DNA of 64,000 nucleotides from Streptomyces rubiginosohelvolus (GCF_014649875.1 NZ_BMTW01000001.1:992001-1056000), one strand, 5' to 3'; positions 7,927 through 15,568 are shown, counted from the first letter of the stretch. Notes: generated from the sequence alone by a model not told the origin. Translations and numbers: made by a program.

Positions 7927-8646
7927 ATGACCGACATCCTGACCGACACCGTCTCCGTGACCCCGACCGCCGAGGACCTCGAACGCCTCACCGCGGCCAC
8001 CGACTTCCTCGACCACGAGCACGAGACCGTACGCGCCTTCGTCGACAAGGCCCTCAACGGGATCGACCGCGAGAAAGCCGGCCAGGTCGAACTCGCCGTC
8101 ACCCTCTACTACGCGGTGCGCGACGGCATCCACTACGAGGTCTACGGCGCCGACCTGTCGCCCGAGGGGCTGAAGGCGTCCAGCATCATCACCGGCGGCA
8201 AGGGCTTCTGCCTGCACAAGTCCGTGCTTTACGCCGCCGCCTGCCGCTCCGTCGGCATCCCGGCCCGGCTGCACTACAGCGACGTCCGCAACCACCTCGC
8301 CTCCGACCGGCTGCGCTCCTACATCGGCGGCGACGTCTTCTTCCACGGCCTGGCCACCGTGTATCTCGAAGGCCGCTGGCTTCAGGTGACCCCGGTCTTC
8401 AACAAGCTGCTGTGCCGGCTGTACGGCATGACCCCGCTGGAATTCGACGGACGCTCCGACAGCCTCTACCACCCCTTCGACGCGCAGGGGCGGCAGAGCA
8501 TGGAGTTCCTCACCGACCACGGCGACTTCGACGACGTCCCGTACGAGTTCGTCATGAGCACCATGCGCCGCAAGCACCCGAAGTTCCTCGACGCGGACGG
8601 CACCGGCACGGTCAGCGGCGGCTCGCTGGCCGACGAGGCGAGCTGA
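7927..8646 (+). CDS. Transglutaminase-like (papain-fold) protein
   Basis: The 239-residue protein has the transglutaminase/protease core: GGKGFCLHKSVLYAAACRSVGIPAR with nucleophile Cys95, then FFHGLATVYLEGRWLQVTP with His140. The usual Asp after the His strand reads Thr in 'VTPVFN', a variant seen in one bacterial subfamily. Transglutaminase-like enzymes can transfer an acyl group from a carrier protein to an amine, as in andrimid assembly. By analogy it could release or extend the carrier-bound intermediate as an amide. It begins 15 bp after the dehydrogenase gene in the same operon. Confidence 0.85.
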   Translation: MTDILTDTVSVTPTAEDLERLTAATDFLDHEHETVRAFVDKALNGIDREKAGQVELAVTLYYAVRDGIHYEVYGADLSPEGLKASSIITGGKGFCLHKSVLYAAACRSVGIPARLHYSDVRNHLASDRLRSYIGGDVFFHGLATVYLEGRWLQVTPVFNKLLCRLYGMTPLEFDGRSDSLYHPFDAQGRQSMEFLTDHGDFDDVPYEFVMSTMRRKHPKFLDADGTGTVSGGSLADEAS

Positions 8647-8716
8647 GCCCCTCCCACCCCAGGCAGGCACGTCACGTCAGAGCAGAAGAACGGCAGAAGA
8701 AGAGGAGAAGCACCCC

Positions 8717-9532
8717 ATGACGCAGTTCCAGGCCCGAGAGGACGGCTGGGGCGCCGTCGCCCGCGTCGGTGTCGTCGTTCCGCACGCGGACGTCGGGCCG
8801 GAGTCCGAGCTCCAGGCGATGGCTCCGCGCGATGTCTTCATCCACGGCTCCCGCGTCCACTTCGGGGCCATGCGGCCCGGCGGCGAGATGGACCCCAAGA
8901 TCCCGCACGACCCGGTGCGCGCCTTCATCGACCCGCCCTTCATCGACGACGCGGTCGAGCTGCTCGCGGCCTCCCCGCTGGACTCCATCGCCCTGGGGTT
9001 CACCAGCTCCGCCTACGTCCTGGGAGCCGACGGCGAGCAGAAGCTCTTCGAGCGGCTCGCCGAGCGGACCCGGGGCATCCCGCTCACCGGCACCACCCAC
9101 GCGGCCACGGCCGGCTTCCGCGCTCTGGGCGCCGAACGGATCGCGCTGGTCAACCCGCCGTGGTTCGACGACGAGCTCTCCGCCCTGGGCGCCTCCTACT
9201 TCGGCGAGCGGGGGTTCGACGTCGTCCACCACGCCCCCTGCGGCCTCCCCAGCAACCAGAAGCTCATCACCCCGGAGGCCCTGGTGCAGTGGATCGAGTC
9301 CACCGTCGCCCCGCGGAAGCCGCAGGCGGTCCTGGTCGCCGGCAACGGCATCCGCGCCGTGGGCACCATCGCGGGCCTGGAGGAGCGGATCGGCTTCCCC
9401 GTCCTCACCGCCAACCAGGTGCTCTTCTGGCACGCGCTGCACCTCGCCGGCGGTACCGGGGCGGCCGCGCGGATCAGCGACTACGGCGCCCTGTTCGGCG
9501 TCCGCCCGGAACCGGGGAGCGTGACGGGATGA
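8717..9532 (+). CDS. Asp/Glu racemase-superfamily protein lacking both catalytic cysteines
   Basis: The 271-residue protein resembles maleate isomerase and arylmalonate decarboxylase: RVGVVVPHADVGPESELQAM at the start, the strand ALGFTSSAYVLGADGE, the GTTHAATAGFRALGAERIALVNPP block and QAVLVAGNGIRAVGTIAGLEERIGFPVLTANQ. In active relatives one or both of two strand ends carry Cys. Here the corresponding residues are Phe95 and Gly209-Asn210, and the only cysteine in the protein is Cys175, in a loop (HHAPCGLPSN). It may catalyse a Cys-independent reaction or have lost activity. AGAAGAGGAGAAG precedes the start, and it overlaps the next gene by four bases. Confidence 0.82.
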   Translation: MTQFQAREDGWGAVARVGVVVPHADVGPESELQAMAPRDVFIHGSRVHFGAMRPGGEMDPKIPHDPVRAFIDPPFIDDAVELLAASPLDSIALGFTSSAYVLGADGEQKLFERLAERTRGIPLTGTTHAATAGFRALGAERIALVNPPWFDDELSALGASYFGERGFDVVHHAPCGLPSNQKLITPEALVQWIESTVAPRKPQAVLVAGNGIRAVGTIAGLEERIGFPVLTANQVLFWHALHLAGGTGAAARISDYGALFGVRPEPGSVTG

Positions 9533-9771
9533 GCCTGCTGCCTGCGTACGGCTACCAGGCCGCCGTGCAGGAGACCTGCGACACCCCCGAGTACCACATG
9601 CCCCTCGTGTGCTGGCACGACGACGACAACGGTGTGCGCGGACTGGTGCTGTACCGCGGGGCACTGCGTCCGGCGGAGCAGGTTCCGGGGTTCCGGCGCT
9701 ATCTCGCCGCCGAGGGTCTGGAGCAGTACGCCACGACCGGCCCGTGGCCGCTGCTCGCAGCAACCGCCTGA
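9529..9771 (+). CDS. Small protein of unknown function
   Basis: The 80-residue soluble protein does not match a family I recognise. It starts in an ATGA overlap with the racemase-like gene, so its translation is coupled to it and the two products may act together. It contains two cysteines (QETCDTPE and PLVCWHDDDN) and an acidic DDDN turn, then a predicted strand-helix part (VRGLVLYRGALRPAEQVPGFRRYL). There is no signal peptide or membrane segment. Codon use and third-position GC match the neighbours, supporting a real gene. Confidence 0.65.
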   Translation: MSLLPAYGYQAAVQETCDTPEYHMPLVCWHDDDNGVRGLVLYRGALRPAEQVPGFRRYLAAEGLEQYATTGPWPLLAATA

Positions 9772-9826
9772 TCCGACCCGTGGCGGGGACCGGCCGGGTC
9801 CCCGCCACATCAGGAGCCGTATCGAC

Positions 9827-10573
9827 ATGACACACGACCTCAAGTGGTCCGACGCACCCCCGGGCGAGGTCCGCGACCAGGTGGGCGTCTGGATCGTCCG
9901 GGCCCCGGCCGGGCAGCGGCTGCCACCCGACGGGTCCGCGCCCGACTGGCTCGACGAGAAGGAACGGAGCCGGCTGGCCGCGATACCGCAGCGCTCCGGC
10001 AAGGAGGCCTACGCCTTCGCCCACTGGGCGCTGCGGAGCGTCCTCGGCTCCTCGCTGGACTGCCCGCCCCGGAGCGTCGGCTTCCTGCGGCAGCCGTGTC
10101 CCGGCTGCGGTGGGGCGCACGGCAGGCCGGCCATCCGCGATCCGGACCGGGGCCGCGAACCCCCGGAGTTCTCGATGTCGCACAGCGGGGACCACGTCGC
10201 CATCGCTGTCGCCGAGGCCACCATCGGCATCGACATCGAGTCCCATCCGACCCCGGAGTCGGTCGCGGGCTACCTGCCCTTCCTCCACCCGAGGGAACAG
10301 CAGTGGCTGGGCGCCCGCCCGGCCGACGAACTGGTCCGGGACTTCGCCCGGCTGTGGACCCGCAAGGAAGCCATGGCCAAGGCGACCGGCCAGGGCATGG
10401 CGTCCGTCCTGAACCGGATGGACCTCACCGGCCAGCCGCTCGGCTGGCGGGTGCGGCAGCTGATCGCCCCACCCGGATACGAGGCCAGCTTCGCCGTTCC
10501 GGCGTCGGTGCACGTGGACGTCATCATGCACGAGGACCTCCCGTATCCGATGCCGGAGCTGGAGCGGGTCTGA
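9827..10573 (+). CDS. 4'-phosphopantetheinyl transferase, Sfp type
   Basis: The 248-residue enzyme transfers the phosphopantetheine arm from CoA to carrier proteins. Visible motifs are FSMSHSGDHVAIAVA, IGIDIESH (Mg-binding Asp/Glu) and FARLWTRKEAMAKATGQGM (the W-KEA-K motif), in the usual order and spacing. A Cys-rich insert PCPGCGGAHGRP precedes the core, as in a sub-group of actinobacterial enzymes. CAGGAG precedes ATG 9827. As last gene of the operon begun by the adenylation enzyme, its natural partner is the carrier protein at 5980. A strong hairpin follows the stop codon. Confidence 0.93.
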   Translation: MTHDLKWSDAPPGEVRDQVGVWIVRAPAGQRLPPDGSAPDWLDEKERSRLAAIPQRSGKEAYAFAHWALRSVLGSSLDCPPRSVGFLRQPCPGCGGAHGRPAIRDPDRGREPPEFSMSHSGDHVAIAVAEATIGIDIESHPTPESVAGYLPFLHPREQQWLGARPADELVRDFARLWTRKEAMAKATGQGMASVLNRMDLTGQPLGWRVRQLIAPPGYEASFAVPASVHVDVIMHEDLPYPMPELERV

Positions 10574-10577
10574 CCGG

Positions 10578-10626
10578 CGGCGGGCGGTCCGTACCTCCGC
10601 GGAGGGGAGGTACGGACCGCCCGCCG
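10578..10626. terminator. Bidirectional hairpin between convergent genes
   Basis: A perfect 21-bp stem (arms 10578-10598 and 10606-10626) with a 7-base loop lies between the ends of the phosphopantetheinyl transferase gene and the convergent AfsA-like gene. There is no long T run, as is common in Streptomyces. Confidence 0.85.
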
Positions 10627-10657
10627 CGTCACGTCGTGCGCCCGGTGGAGCAGGCCG

Positions 10658-11587
10658 TCAGACGATGGTCACCTCGGAGGTGAAGACCTGGACGCCGTGC
10701 TGCTCGACCGAGACGGGTACCCGGCTCCGGCCGGTGCCCGCGGGGACCGGGGAACCGGCCACGACGACGGCCGGGGCGTCGAGTTCGACGTACCGCACGA
10801 AGTCCGTCCGCATCCCGATGACGGCCGCGGTCCCCCCGCCGACGGCGCACGCCGCCTGCCGGGCGGCCTCCAGCAGGAGCATCCCGGGCGCGTGGTCGAC
10901 ACGGTGGTCGAAGAGCACCGGGTGCGAGGTGTCCACCCGCAGCAGCCACCGGCCGGGTCTCTCGCCCCCCGGGGCCGGCGAGAGGACCACGTCGGCCGGG
11001 GACGTCCGGCCCACCAGGCGCGGATCCACGGGCGGGCCCGCCGGGAGGCGGTTCGCCAGAGCGGTGTCGATGTCCGCGTAGCTCCCGCGCATTCTCCGGT
11101 AGACGGCCGCGGGCTGGTCGTTGAAGCGGGTGTGCGCGATGCCCATCAGCCGCTTCCCCAGGTGGACGTCGATGTCCATCGCCATCCCCGCGAACCTGTT
11201 GCCGCGCCGGACCACGTCCGAGCAGGACACCACCAGGCGCACCTCGTCCTCGGCGGTGGTGATCAGCGAGGCCAGCGGCTCGACCGCGAAGTTCAGGCAC
11301 TCCCACGCCTGCTTGTGCTCCCGCGGGACACCGTGCACGGCGTGCGAGAGCAGCGGGACCGTCTGGCGCACGGTCTCCGCGAGCAGCAGCGGATCGTACG
11401 CGCCCTGCGACGGCAGGTAGAACGGGTGCCCCTTCGGCCAGCGCGCCGTGATCACGAAGCGTCCCGAGTCGGCCTCGGTCCACGTGCTGAGCAGCACTTC
11501 CTCCCCCCGGAGCTTGTGCACCTGCCACTGCTGCACCTGAGACTGCTGGACCGGTTGTACGTCACGGCTCAGTACGGAAACAGACAA
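10658..11587 (-). CDS. A-factor/gamma-butyrolactone synthase, AfsA family
   Basis: The 309-residue protein has two hotdog-like AfsA repeats: an N-terminal half around ITARWPKGHPFYLPSQGAYDPLLLAETVRQTVPLLSHA and a C-terminal half around LLRVDTSHPVLFDHRVDHAPGMLLLEAARQAACA. AfsA condenses a beta-ketoacyl-ACP with dihydroxyacetone phosphate, the first committed step of gamma-butyrolactone or butenolide signals. TTG 11587 is chosen because GGGGGG stands six bases before it and the family alignment starts there. It is divergent from the receptor gene at 11834, the standard synthase-receptor arrangement, with HAD and SDR genes completing the hormone set. Confidence 0.92.
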   Translation of the reverse strand: MSVSVLSRDVQPVQQSQVQQWQVHKLRGEEVLLSTWTEADSGRFVITARWPKGHPFYLPSQGAYDPLLLAETVRQTVPLLSHAVHGVPREHKQAWECLNFAVEPLASLITTAEDEVRLVVSCSDVVRRGNRFAGMAMDIDVHLGKRLMGIAHTRFNDQPAAVYRRMRGSYADIDTALANRLPAGPPVDPRLVGRTSPADVVLSPAPGGERPGRWLLRVDTSHPVLFDHRVDHAPGMLLLEAARQAACAVGGGTAAVIGMRTDFVRYVELDAPAVVVAGSPVPAGTGRSRVPVSVEQHGVQVFTSEVTIV

Positions 11588-11833
11588 CGTGGACCCCCCA
11601 CGATCGGTTGTTTGCTCACGGATGACTACGCAGGGGAGCCCCACGAGCACCCCCTGCGCCGACTCAAAAATAATGTTTCTTTTGTTTTGCCGGGTCAAGG
11701 GGAACACGGGTCTGATTTTTTCTGGGAGTGCAGGAGTAAGCATAGGTAACTCAACCGGAACAAAAGGGACTTGCCTTGGCGCCGGTCGGCCCGGATAACA
11801 TAAGGGTCATTCTTTTTGGGAAGGTGACAGGGC
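11588..11833. promoter_or_regulatory. Divergent promoter region with candidate autoregulatory element
   Basis: This 246-bp stretch is far more AT-rich than its surroundings and separates the hormone synthase from its receptor. CGGTTGTTTG at 11605-11614 matches the half-site of the autoregulatory elements bound by butyrolactone receptors, with the diverged partner AAACAGACAAC near 11578-11588 overlapping the synthase start. AACCGGAACAAAAG near 11753-11766 is a second, weaker candidate closer to the receptor. Which site is used is not decided by eye. Confidence 0.5.
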
Positions 11834-12466
11834 ATGGCACAACCGAAGCAGGAACGAGCGGAACAGACCCGCCGCGCTCTCCTCCTCGCAGCAGCAGAGG
11901 TGTTCGACGAGTTCGGCTACGCGGGTGCGAGCATCACCCGCATCCTCAAGCGCGCCGGTGTGACGGCCGGAGCGCTCTACTTCCACTTCGGCTCCAAGGA
12001 GGATCTGGCCAGGGCGGTGATGAACAGCCAGCCGGAGACCCTGGTCCCGCTGCTGGCCGCCGGGGGCCTCCAGCGGCTCATCGACCTCACCCTCGTCTGG
12101 TCGTGGCAGCTCCAGCGCGATCCGCTGCTGCGGGCCGGCGTACGGCTGACCAACGAGCAAACCTCCGCGGTCGGTCCCACGAGCGCCGACCCGTACGAGA
12201 AGTTCCGCGCGATCATGACGGGGTGCCTCCAGGACGCGCAGAACGACGGCGAGCTGCAGCCGGGCGTCGACCCGGTCGTGGTCGCGGAGTTCGTCGTCGC
12301 GGCCTGTACCGGAATGCAGATGTACTCCAACGTCGTCAGCGGCCGCCAGGACCTTCCCGAGCGCACCCAGCAGATGTGGAACCTCATCCTTCCGGGCATC
12401 GCGGTCCCGTCCGTGATCACCCGCGCCGAGGCGACCCCCGCCCGGGGCGCCGCGATGATGCCCTGA
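11834..12466 (+). CDS. Gamma-butyrolactone receptor, ArpA/ScbR type (TetR family)
   Basis: The 210-residue repressor has the characteristic N-terminus AEQTRRALLLAAAEVFDEFGYAGASITRILKRAGVTAGALYFHFGSKEDLARAVM, where GALYFHF is diagnostic of this group. The ligand-pocket part includes the conserved region WSWQLQRDPLLRAGVRLTNEQ (Trp and Arg-rich helix) and the C-terminal WNLILPGIAVP block. Receptors of this type repress their own gene, the divergent synthase and pathway genes until the butyrolactone binds. It is the likely pathway-level switch of the left island. Confidence 0.93.
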   Translation: MAQPKQERAEQTRRALLLAAAEVFDEFGYAGASITRILKRAGVTAGALYFHFGSKEDLARAVMNSQPETLVPLLAAGGLQRLIDLTLVWSWQLQRDPLLRAGVRLTNEQTSAVGPTSADPYEKFRAIMTGCLQDAQNDGELQPGVDPVVVAEFVVAACTGMQMYSNVVSGRQDLPERTQQMWNLILPGIAVPSVITRAEATPARGAAMMP

Positions 12467-12520
12467 GAGCCCGGCCCGCCGACCACTCCTCCCGCCTCGA
12501 ACGAACTCCAAGGAGACCCC

Positions 12521-13240
12521 ATGCCGTCCTTACGCCTGGCCGCCCTGAACATCGACGGTGTCCTGCTCAACGACACCTTCAGCCCGGTCATCCACCAGTT
12601 CGTCGTCGGCCGGGGCGGGACGTACTCCGCCGCGCTGGAGCGGTCGATCTTCTCCCAGCCGCAGCACATCGCCGGGCAACGGCTCGCGGCCGCCGTGGGC
12701 TCCACCATGACCGGCGAGGAGGCGCTCGCCGCCTACTTCGAGGAGCGCTCGGCCCACCTCGACCGCCACCCGGTCACCATCACACCGGGTACGCGTGACC
12801 TGCTCCACCGCCTGCGGAGCGCGGGCCTGCAGACGGTCTGCTACGGGGGCCTGGGCAAGGAGCACTTCGACCGCCATCTGGGCCGCTACGCCCACCTGTT
12901 CGACGGCCCCGGCTACGTCAGCACCAACGACATCCGCCCCGGCCTCAGGGAGATCGCAGAGGACGTCTTCGGGCTCCGCCCCGCCCAGGCCCTCTTCGTC
13001 GACGACGTCGCCCGGGTCGCGGAGGCGGCCCGCGAACTGGGCACCGCCTTCGTCGGGCGTCCCTCCGCCTTCGTCCACAGCCACCAGCGCGAACTCATGC
13101 GGGAGGCGGGCGTACGCCACATGATCGACGGCCTGGACGCGCTCGACGACGGCCTGCTGCGCCGGATCGACCGGGAGATGGGCACGGGCACGTTCTGGAG
13201 CCCCGCCCTCGCGGCGGCCGGCCGGGAGAGACAGGCGTGA
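12521..13240 (+). CDS. HAD-superfamily protein of the butyrolactone operon, Asn at nucleophile position
   Basis: The 239-residue protein has a HAD core: motif I LAALNIDGVLLND, a cap (residues about 20-85), TVCYGGLGKEHF for motif II and ALFVDDVARVAEAARELG for motif IV. The nucleophilic Asp of motif I is replaced by Asn10, while the second Asp (Asp12) and the Asp pair of motif IV remain. HAD phosphatases beside AfsA homologues are thought to remove the phosphate from the butenolide phosphate intermediate. AAGGAG precedes ATG 12521, and codon 4 is TTA (12530-12532), so translation should need the bldA tRNA. The stop overlaps the SDR start. Confidence 0.82.
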   Translation: MPSLRLAALNIDGVLLNDTFSPVIHQFVVGRGGTYSAALERSIFSQPQHIAGQRLAAAVGSTMTGEEALAAYFEERSAHLDRHPVTITPGTRDLLHRLRSAGLQTVCYGGLGKEHFDRHLGRYAHLFDGPGYVSTNDIRPGLREIAEDVFGLRPAQALFVDDVARVAEAARELGTAFVGRPSAFVHSHQRELMREAGVRHMIDGLDALDDGLLRRIDREMGTGTFWSPALAAAGRERQA

Positions 13241-14007
13241 CGCCGGGCAGACCGGCGCTGTCCGGCAAGGTGGCCCTGATCACCGGAGCCTCCAGCGGAA
13301 TCGGCGCCGCGGCGGGCCGGCACTTCGCCGATGAGGGAGCCGCCGTCGTGCTCGTCGCCCGCCGGGCCGCCCAGGTGGAGGAGGTCGCCGAGCGCATCCG
13401 GAAGGACGGCGGCCGGGCCGTGGCCGTACCGGGGGACGTCACCCGCCCCGCGGACATGGAACGGGCCGTCGCCACGGCGGTCGACCGGTTCGGCCGCCTC
13501 GACTGTGCGTTCAACAACGCCGGTCACGCCAGCGCCGGAACGCTCCTGCACGAACTTCCCGACGATGTCTTCGACCGCACCCTGGACGTCAATCTGCGCG
13601 GTGTGTGGAACTGCCTGCGTGCCCAGATCCCCGCCATGCTGGAGTCGGGCGGCGGCGCGGTCGTCAACTCCTCCAGCGTCGCGGGCGTACGGGCCACCGC
13701 CGCGTCGGCGCCCTACGTCGCCGCGAAACACGCGGTCATCGGTCTCACGAGGGCGGCGGCGGCCGAGTACGGCGACCACGGCATCAGGGTCAACGCCCTC
13801 GTGGTGGGCGGCACCGACACGGAGATGATGGACGCCCTCCGCTCCACCGGAGCCGCCGCGGGCGCGGGTTTCGGCTCCCAGGGCATCCAGCGGCGGCTGG
13901 CCGATCCGGTCGAGATCGCCCGCGCCGCCGCCTGGCTCTGCTCGGACGCCTCCTCCTTCACCACCGGGACCGCCCTCGCGGTGGACGGCGGACGGACCGC
14001 GAAATGA
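13237..14007 (+). CDS. Short-chain dehydrogenase/reductase of the butyrolactone operon
   Basis: The 256-residue classical SDR shows the nucleotide site TGASSGIGAA, the structural NNAG (FNNAGHA), the catalytic Ser in VVNSSSVAG, Tyr and Lys in YVAAKHA, and the C-terminal FTTGTALAVDGG. The basic residues after strand 2 (VARRAAQ) favour NADPH. In butyrolactone pathways a ketoreductase such as ScbB or BarS1 reduces the 6-keto or ring double bond. The GTG start overlaps the HAD stop codon, so both are translated as a unit. A strong hairpin follows. Confidence 0.88.
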   Translation: MTPGRPALSGKVALITGASSGIGAAAGRHFADEGAAVVLVARRAAQVEEVAERIRKDGGRAVAVPGDVTRPADMERAVATAVDRFGRLDCAFNNAGHASAGTLLHELPDDVFDRTLDVNLRGVWNCLRAQIPAMLESGGGAVVNSSSVAGVRATAASAPYVAAKHAVIGLTRAAAAEYGDHGIRVNALVVGGTDTEMMDALRSTGAAAGAGFGSQGIQRRLADPVEIARAAAWLCSDASSFTTGTALAVDGGRTAK

Positions 14008-14073
14008 CGGCGGAGCGCGCGGCCACGACGGTCCGGACCGCCACCTGAGGACAGCGGCGCGTGACACGACGGA

Positions 14074-14126
14074 ACGCCCCCGGCGGCTGCCGCCCATTCC
14101 TGATGGGAGGCAGCCGCCGGGGGCGT
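14074..14126. terminator. Bidirectional hairpin
   Basis: An 18-bp perfect outer stem (14074-14091 with 14109-14126) continues after one mismatch into CCCAT/ATGGG around a 5-base loop. It separates the butyrolactone operon from the convergent SMR genes. Confidence 0.85.
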
Positions 14127-14140
14127 ACGGTCACAGGGCG

Positions 14141-14557
14141 TCAGACCTGGAGCGCGCCGGGCCGGTCCGCGACCTGCTGGGGCGCCGGGGACGGGGCGAC
14201 CGCCTCGGGCTTCGTGCGGTCGGCGAGCTTCAGCCAGATGACACCGACGATGATGACCGACAGCCAGATGCCCTTGGCCAGGGTCAGGGTCTCGTCGAAG
14301 AAGACGGGGCCGAGGACGGCGGCGCCGACCGCACCGATACCCGCCCAGACGGCGTAACCGATGCTGACCTCGATCGTGCGGAGGGCCAGGCTCAGTGCGT
14401 ACAGCGTCAGCAGGAAGAACACCACGGCGACCAGGGACCAGGTCAGGACGGTGAACCCCTCGCTGCCGCCGACGGCGAGCGCGTAGCCGATCTCGAAGAC
14501 TCCGGCGAGCAGGAGCGAGAGCCAGGCGTTCTTGGAGGTCTTGGCTTCGTTGGACAT
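14141..14557 (-). CDS. SMR-family efflux subunit (longer partner)
   Basis: The 138-residue protein has four membrane helices typical of small multidrug resistance transporters, with the family glutamate in GVFEIGYALA of helix 1 and the loop signature IGYAVWAGIGAVGAAVLGPVFF in helix 3. A charged C-terminal tail of about 25 residues (DRTKPEAVAPSPAP...) follows. With the shorter SMR gene just upstream it forms a probable paired-SMR heterodimer of the EbrAB kind, exchanging protons for small cations such as guanidinium or quaternary amines. A role in product export is possible but not shown. Confidence 0.88.
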   Translation of the reverse strand: MSNEAKTSKNAWLSLLLAGVFEIGYALAVGGSEGFTVLTWSLVAVVFFLLTLYALSLALRTIEVSIGYAVWAGIGAVGAAVLGPVFFDETLTLAKGIWLSVIIVGVIWLKLADRTKPEAVAPSPAPQQVADRPGALQV

Positions 14558-14637
14558 GGGAGGTGGATCCTCTCTGAGGTGGCGTCAGATGGTGGGCGGA
14601 AGGCACCGCGTGCGCGGTCGGGGTGGTGCACCCGGGC

Positions 14638-14958
14638 TCAGGCGGAACCGCTCAGCTGGAGTCCGACGACGCCACCGATGACGAGGACGATGCCGATCGC
14701 CTTGTTCCAGTTCAGGCGCTGACCGAAGAAGAGCGCGCCGAGGATGGTGATGCCGACGCCCGCCACGGAGGTCCACAGGGCGTAGCCGACGCCGACGTCG
14801 AAGGTCAGCAGCGACTTGCTGAGGAAGAAGGTCGCGAGGGCACCGCTGATCAGGGTGATGGCGGTCCACTTGCGGTTCTTGAAGCCCTCCGCCTTTCCGG
14901 CGGCGATGGCGACAGCGATCTCGAAGGCGACGGCGATGGCGAGGTAGAGCCAGTGCAT
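14638..14958 (-). CDS. SMR-family efflux subunit (shorter partner)
   Basis: The 106-residue four-helix protein carries the helix-1 glutamate (AVAFEIAVAIAAGKAEGF) and the helix-3 block VGYALWTSVAGVGITILGALFFGQ. Paired SMR subunits insert in opposite membrane orientations and neither works alone. The genes are 80 bp apart on the same strand, this one first. The deaminase gene lies upstream on the same strand with a gap of about 96 bp, so read-through from it is possible. Confidence 0.88.
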   Translation of the reverse strand: MHWLYLAIAVAFEIAVAIAAGKAEGFKNRKWTAITLISGALATFFLSKSLLTFDVGVGYALWTSVAGVGITILGALFFGQRLNWNKAIGIVLVIGGVVGLQLSGSA

Positions 14959-15054
14959 GGGAGGTCCTTCCGTGCGGTGGGTGAGGAGGAGAGTGGGCGT
15001 GGGGAAGGTGGTGCGAGGGACGGCGTGCGGCGATGTCGCGGAACCGGGTCCGGG

Positions 15055-15534
15055 TCAGTGCCGGGAACGGCTCAGGGTGAGGAAGTCCTGGAACGGCGCT
15101 TCCGCTTCGGGGAGCTGGAGCGCCGTGACCTTGATGGGCCAGCGCTCGGGGTCCTCGGCGAACAGGGAGTACGAGCCGGTGTAGTCGAAGCCGTACCGGG
15201 CGGCGGTCCGGCGGTCGGCGGCGTGCACGATGTGGCCGATGCCGGCGAACCGTGCCGCCATGTAGCACAGGGCGCAGGGCTCGCCGGAGGCGATCAGGGT
15301 GGCTCCCGCCACGGCGCGCATGCCGTGCCGTGCGGTGGCCTGCCGGAGGGCGACGACCTCGGCGTGCGCGGTCGGGTCGTTGTCCTCTCGGACCCGGTTG
15401 AAGCCGGTCCCCAGGATGCGTCCGCCGCCCACGACGACACCGGAGAAGGGGATGCCGCCCTGGGCGACGTGCTCGCGGCTGAGCCGGATCGCTTCGTGGG
15501 CGAAGCCCATCAGTTCGCTGTCGTGTGTACCCAT
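15055..15534 (-). CDS. Cytidine/guanine-type deaminase family protein
   Basis: The roughly 159-residue protein has the zinc site of the CDA superfamily: TAHAEVVAL (His ligand and catalytic Glu) and EPCALCYMAA (two Cys ligands). The spacing and the C-terminal ARYGFDYTG region resemble the nucleoside/guanine deaminase branch. These enzymes hydrolyse amidine-like C-NH2 groups in rings. I chose ATG 15534, since a TATAGAT -10-like sequence at about 15564-15570 would put the transcript start below the other ATG at 15564, and GGGAG precedes 15534. The promoter overlaps an excellent MarR-motif copy. Confidence 0.82.
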   Translation of the reverse strand: MGTHDSELMGFAHEAIRLSREHVAQGGIPFSGVVVGGGRILGTGFNRVREDNDPTAHAEVVALRQATARHGMRAVAGATLIASGEPCALCYMAARFAGIGHIVHAADRRTAARYGFDYTGSYSLFAEDPERWPIKVTALQLPEAEAPFQDFLTLSRSRH

Positions 15535-15568
15535 GAGCAGTTCGTCTCCCGAGTTTCCCTGCATCTAT

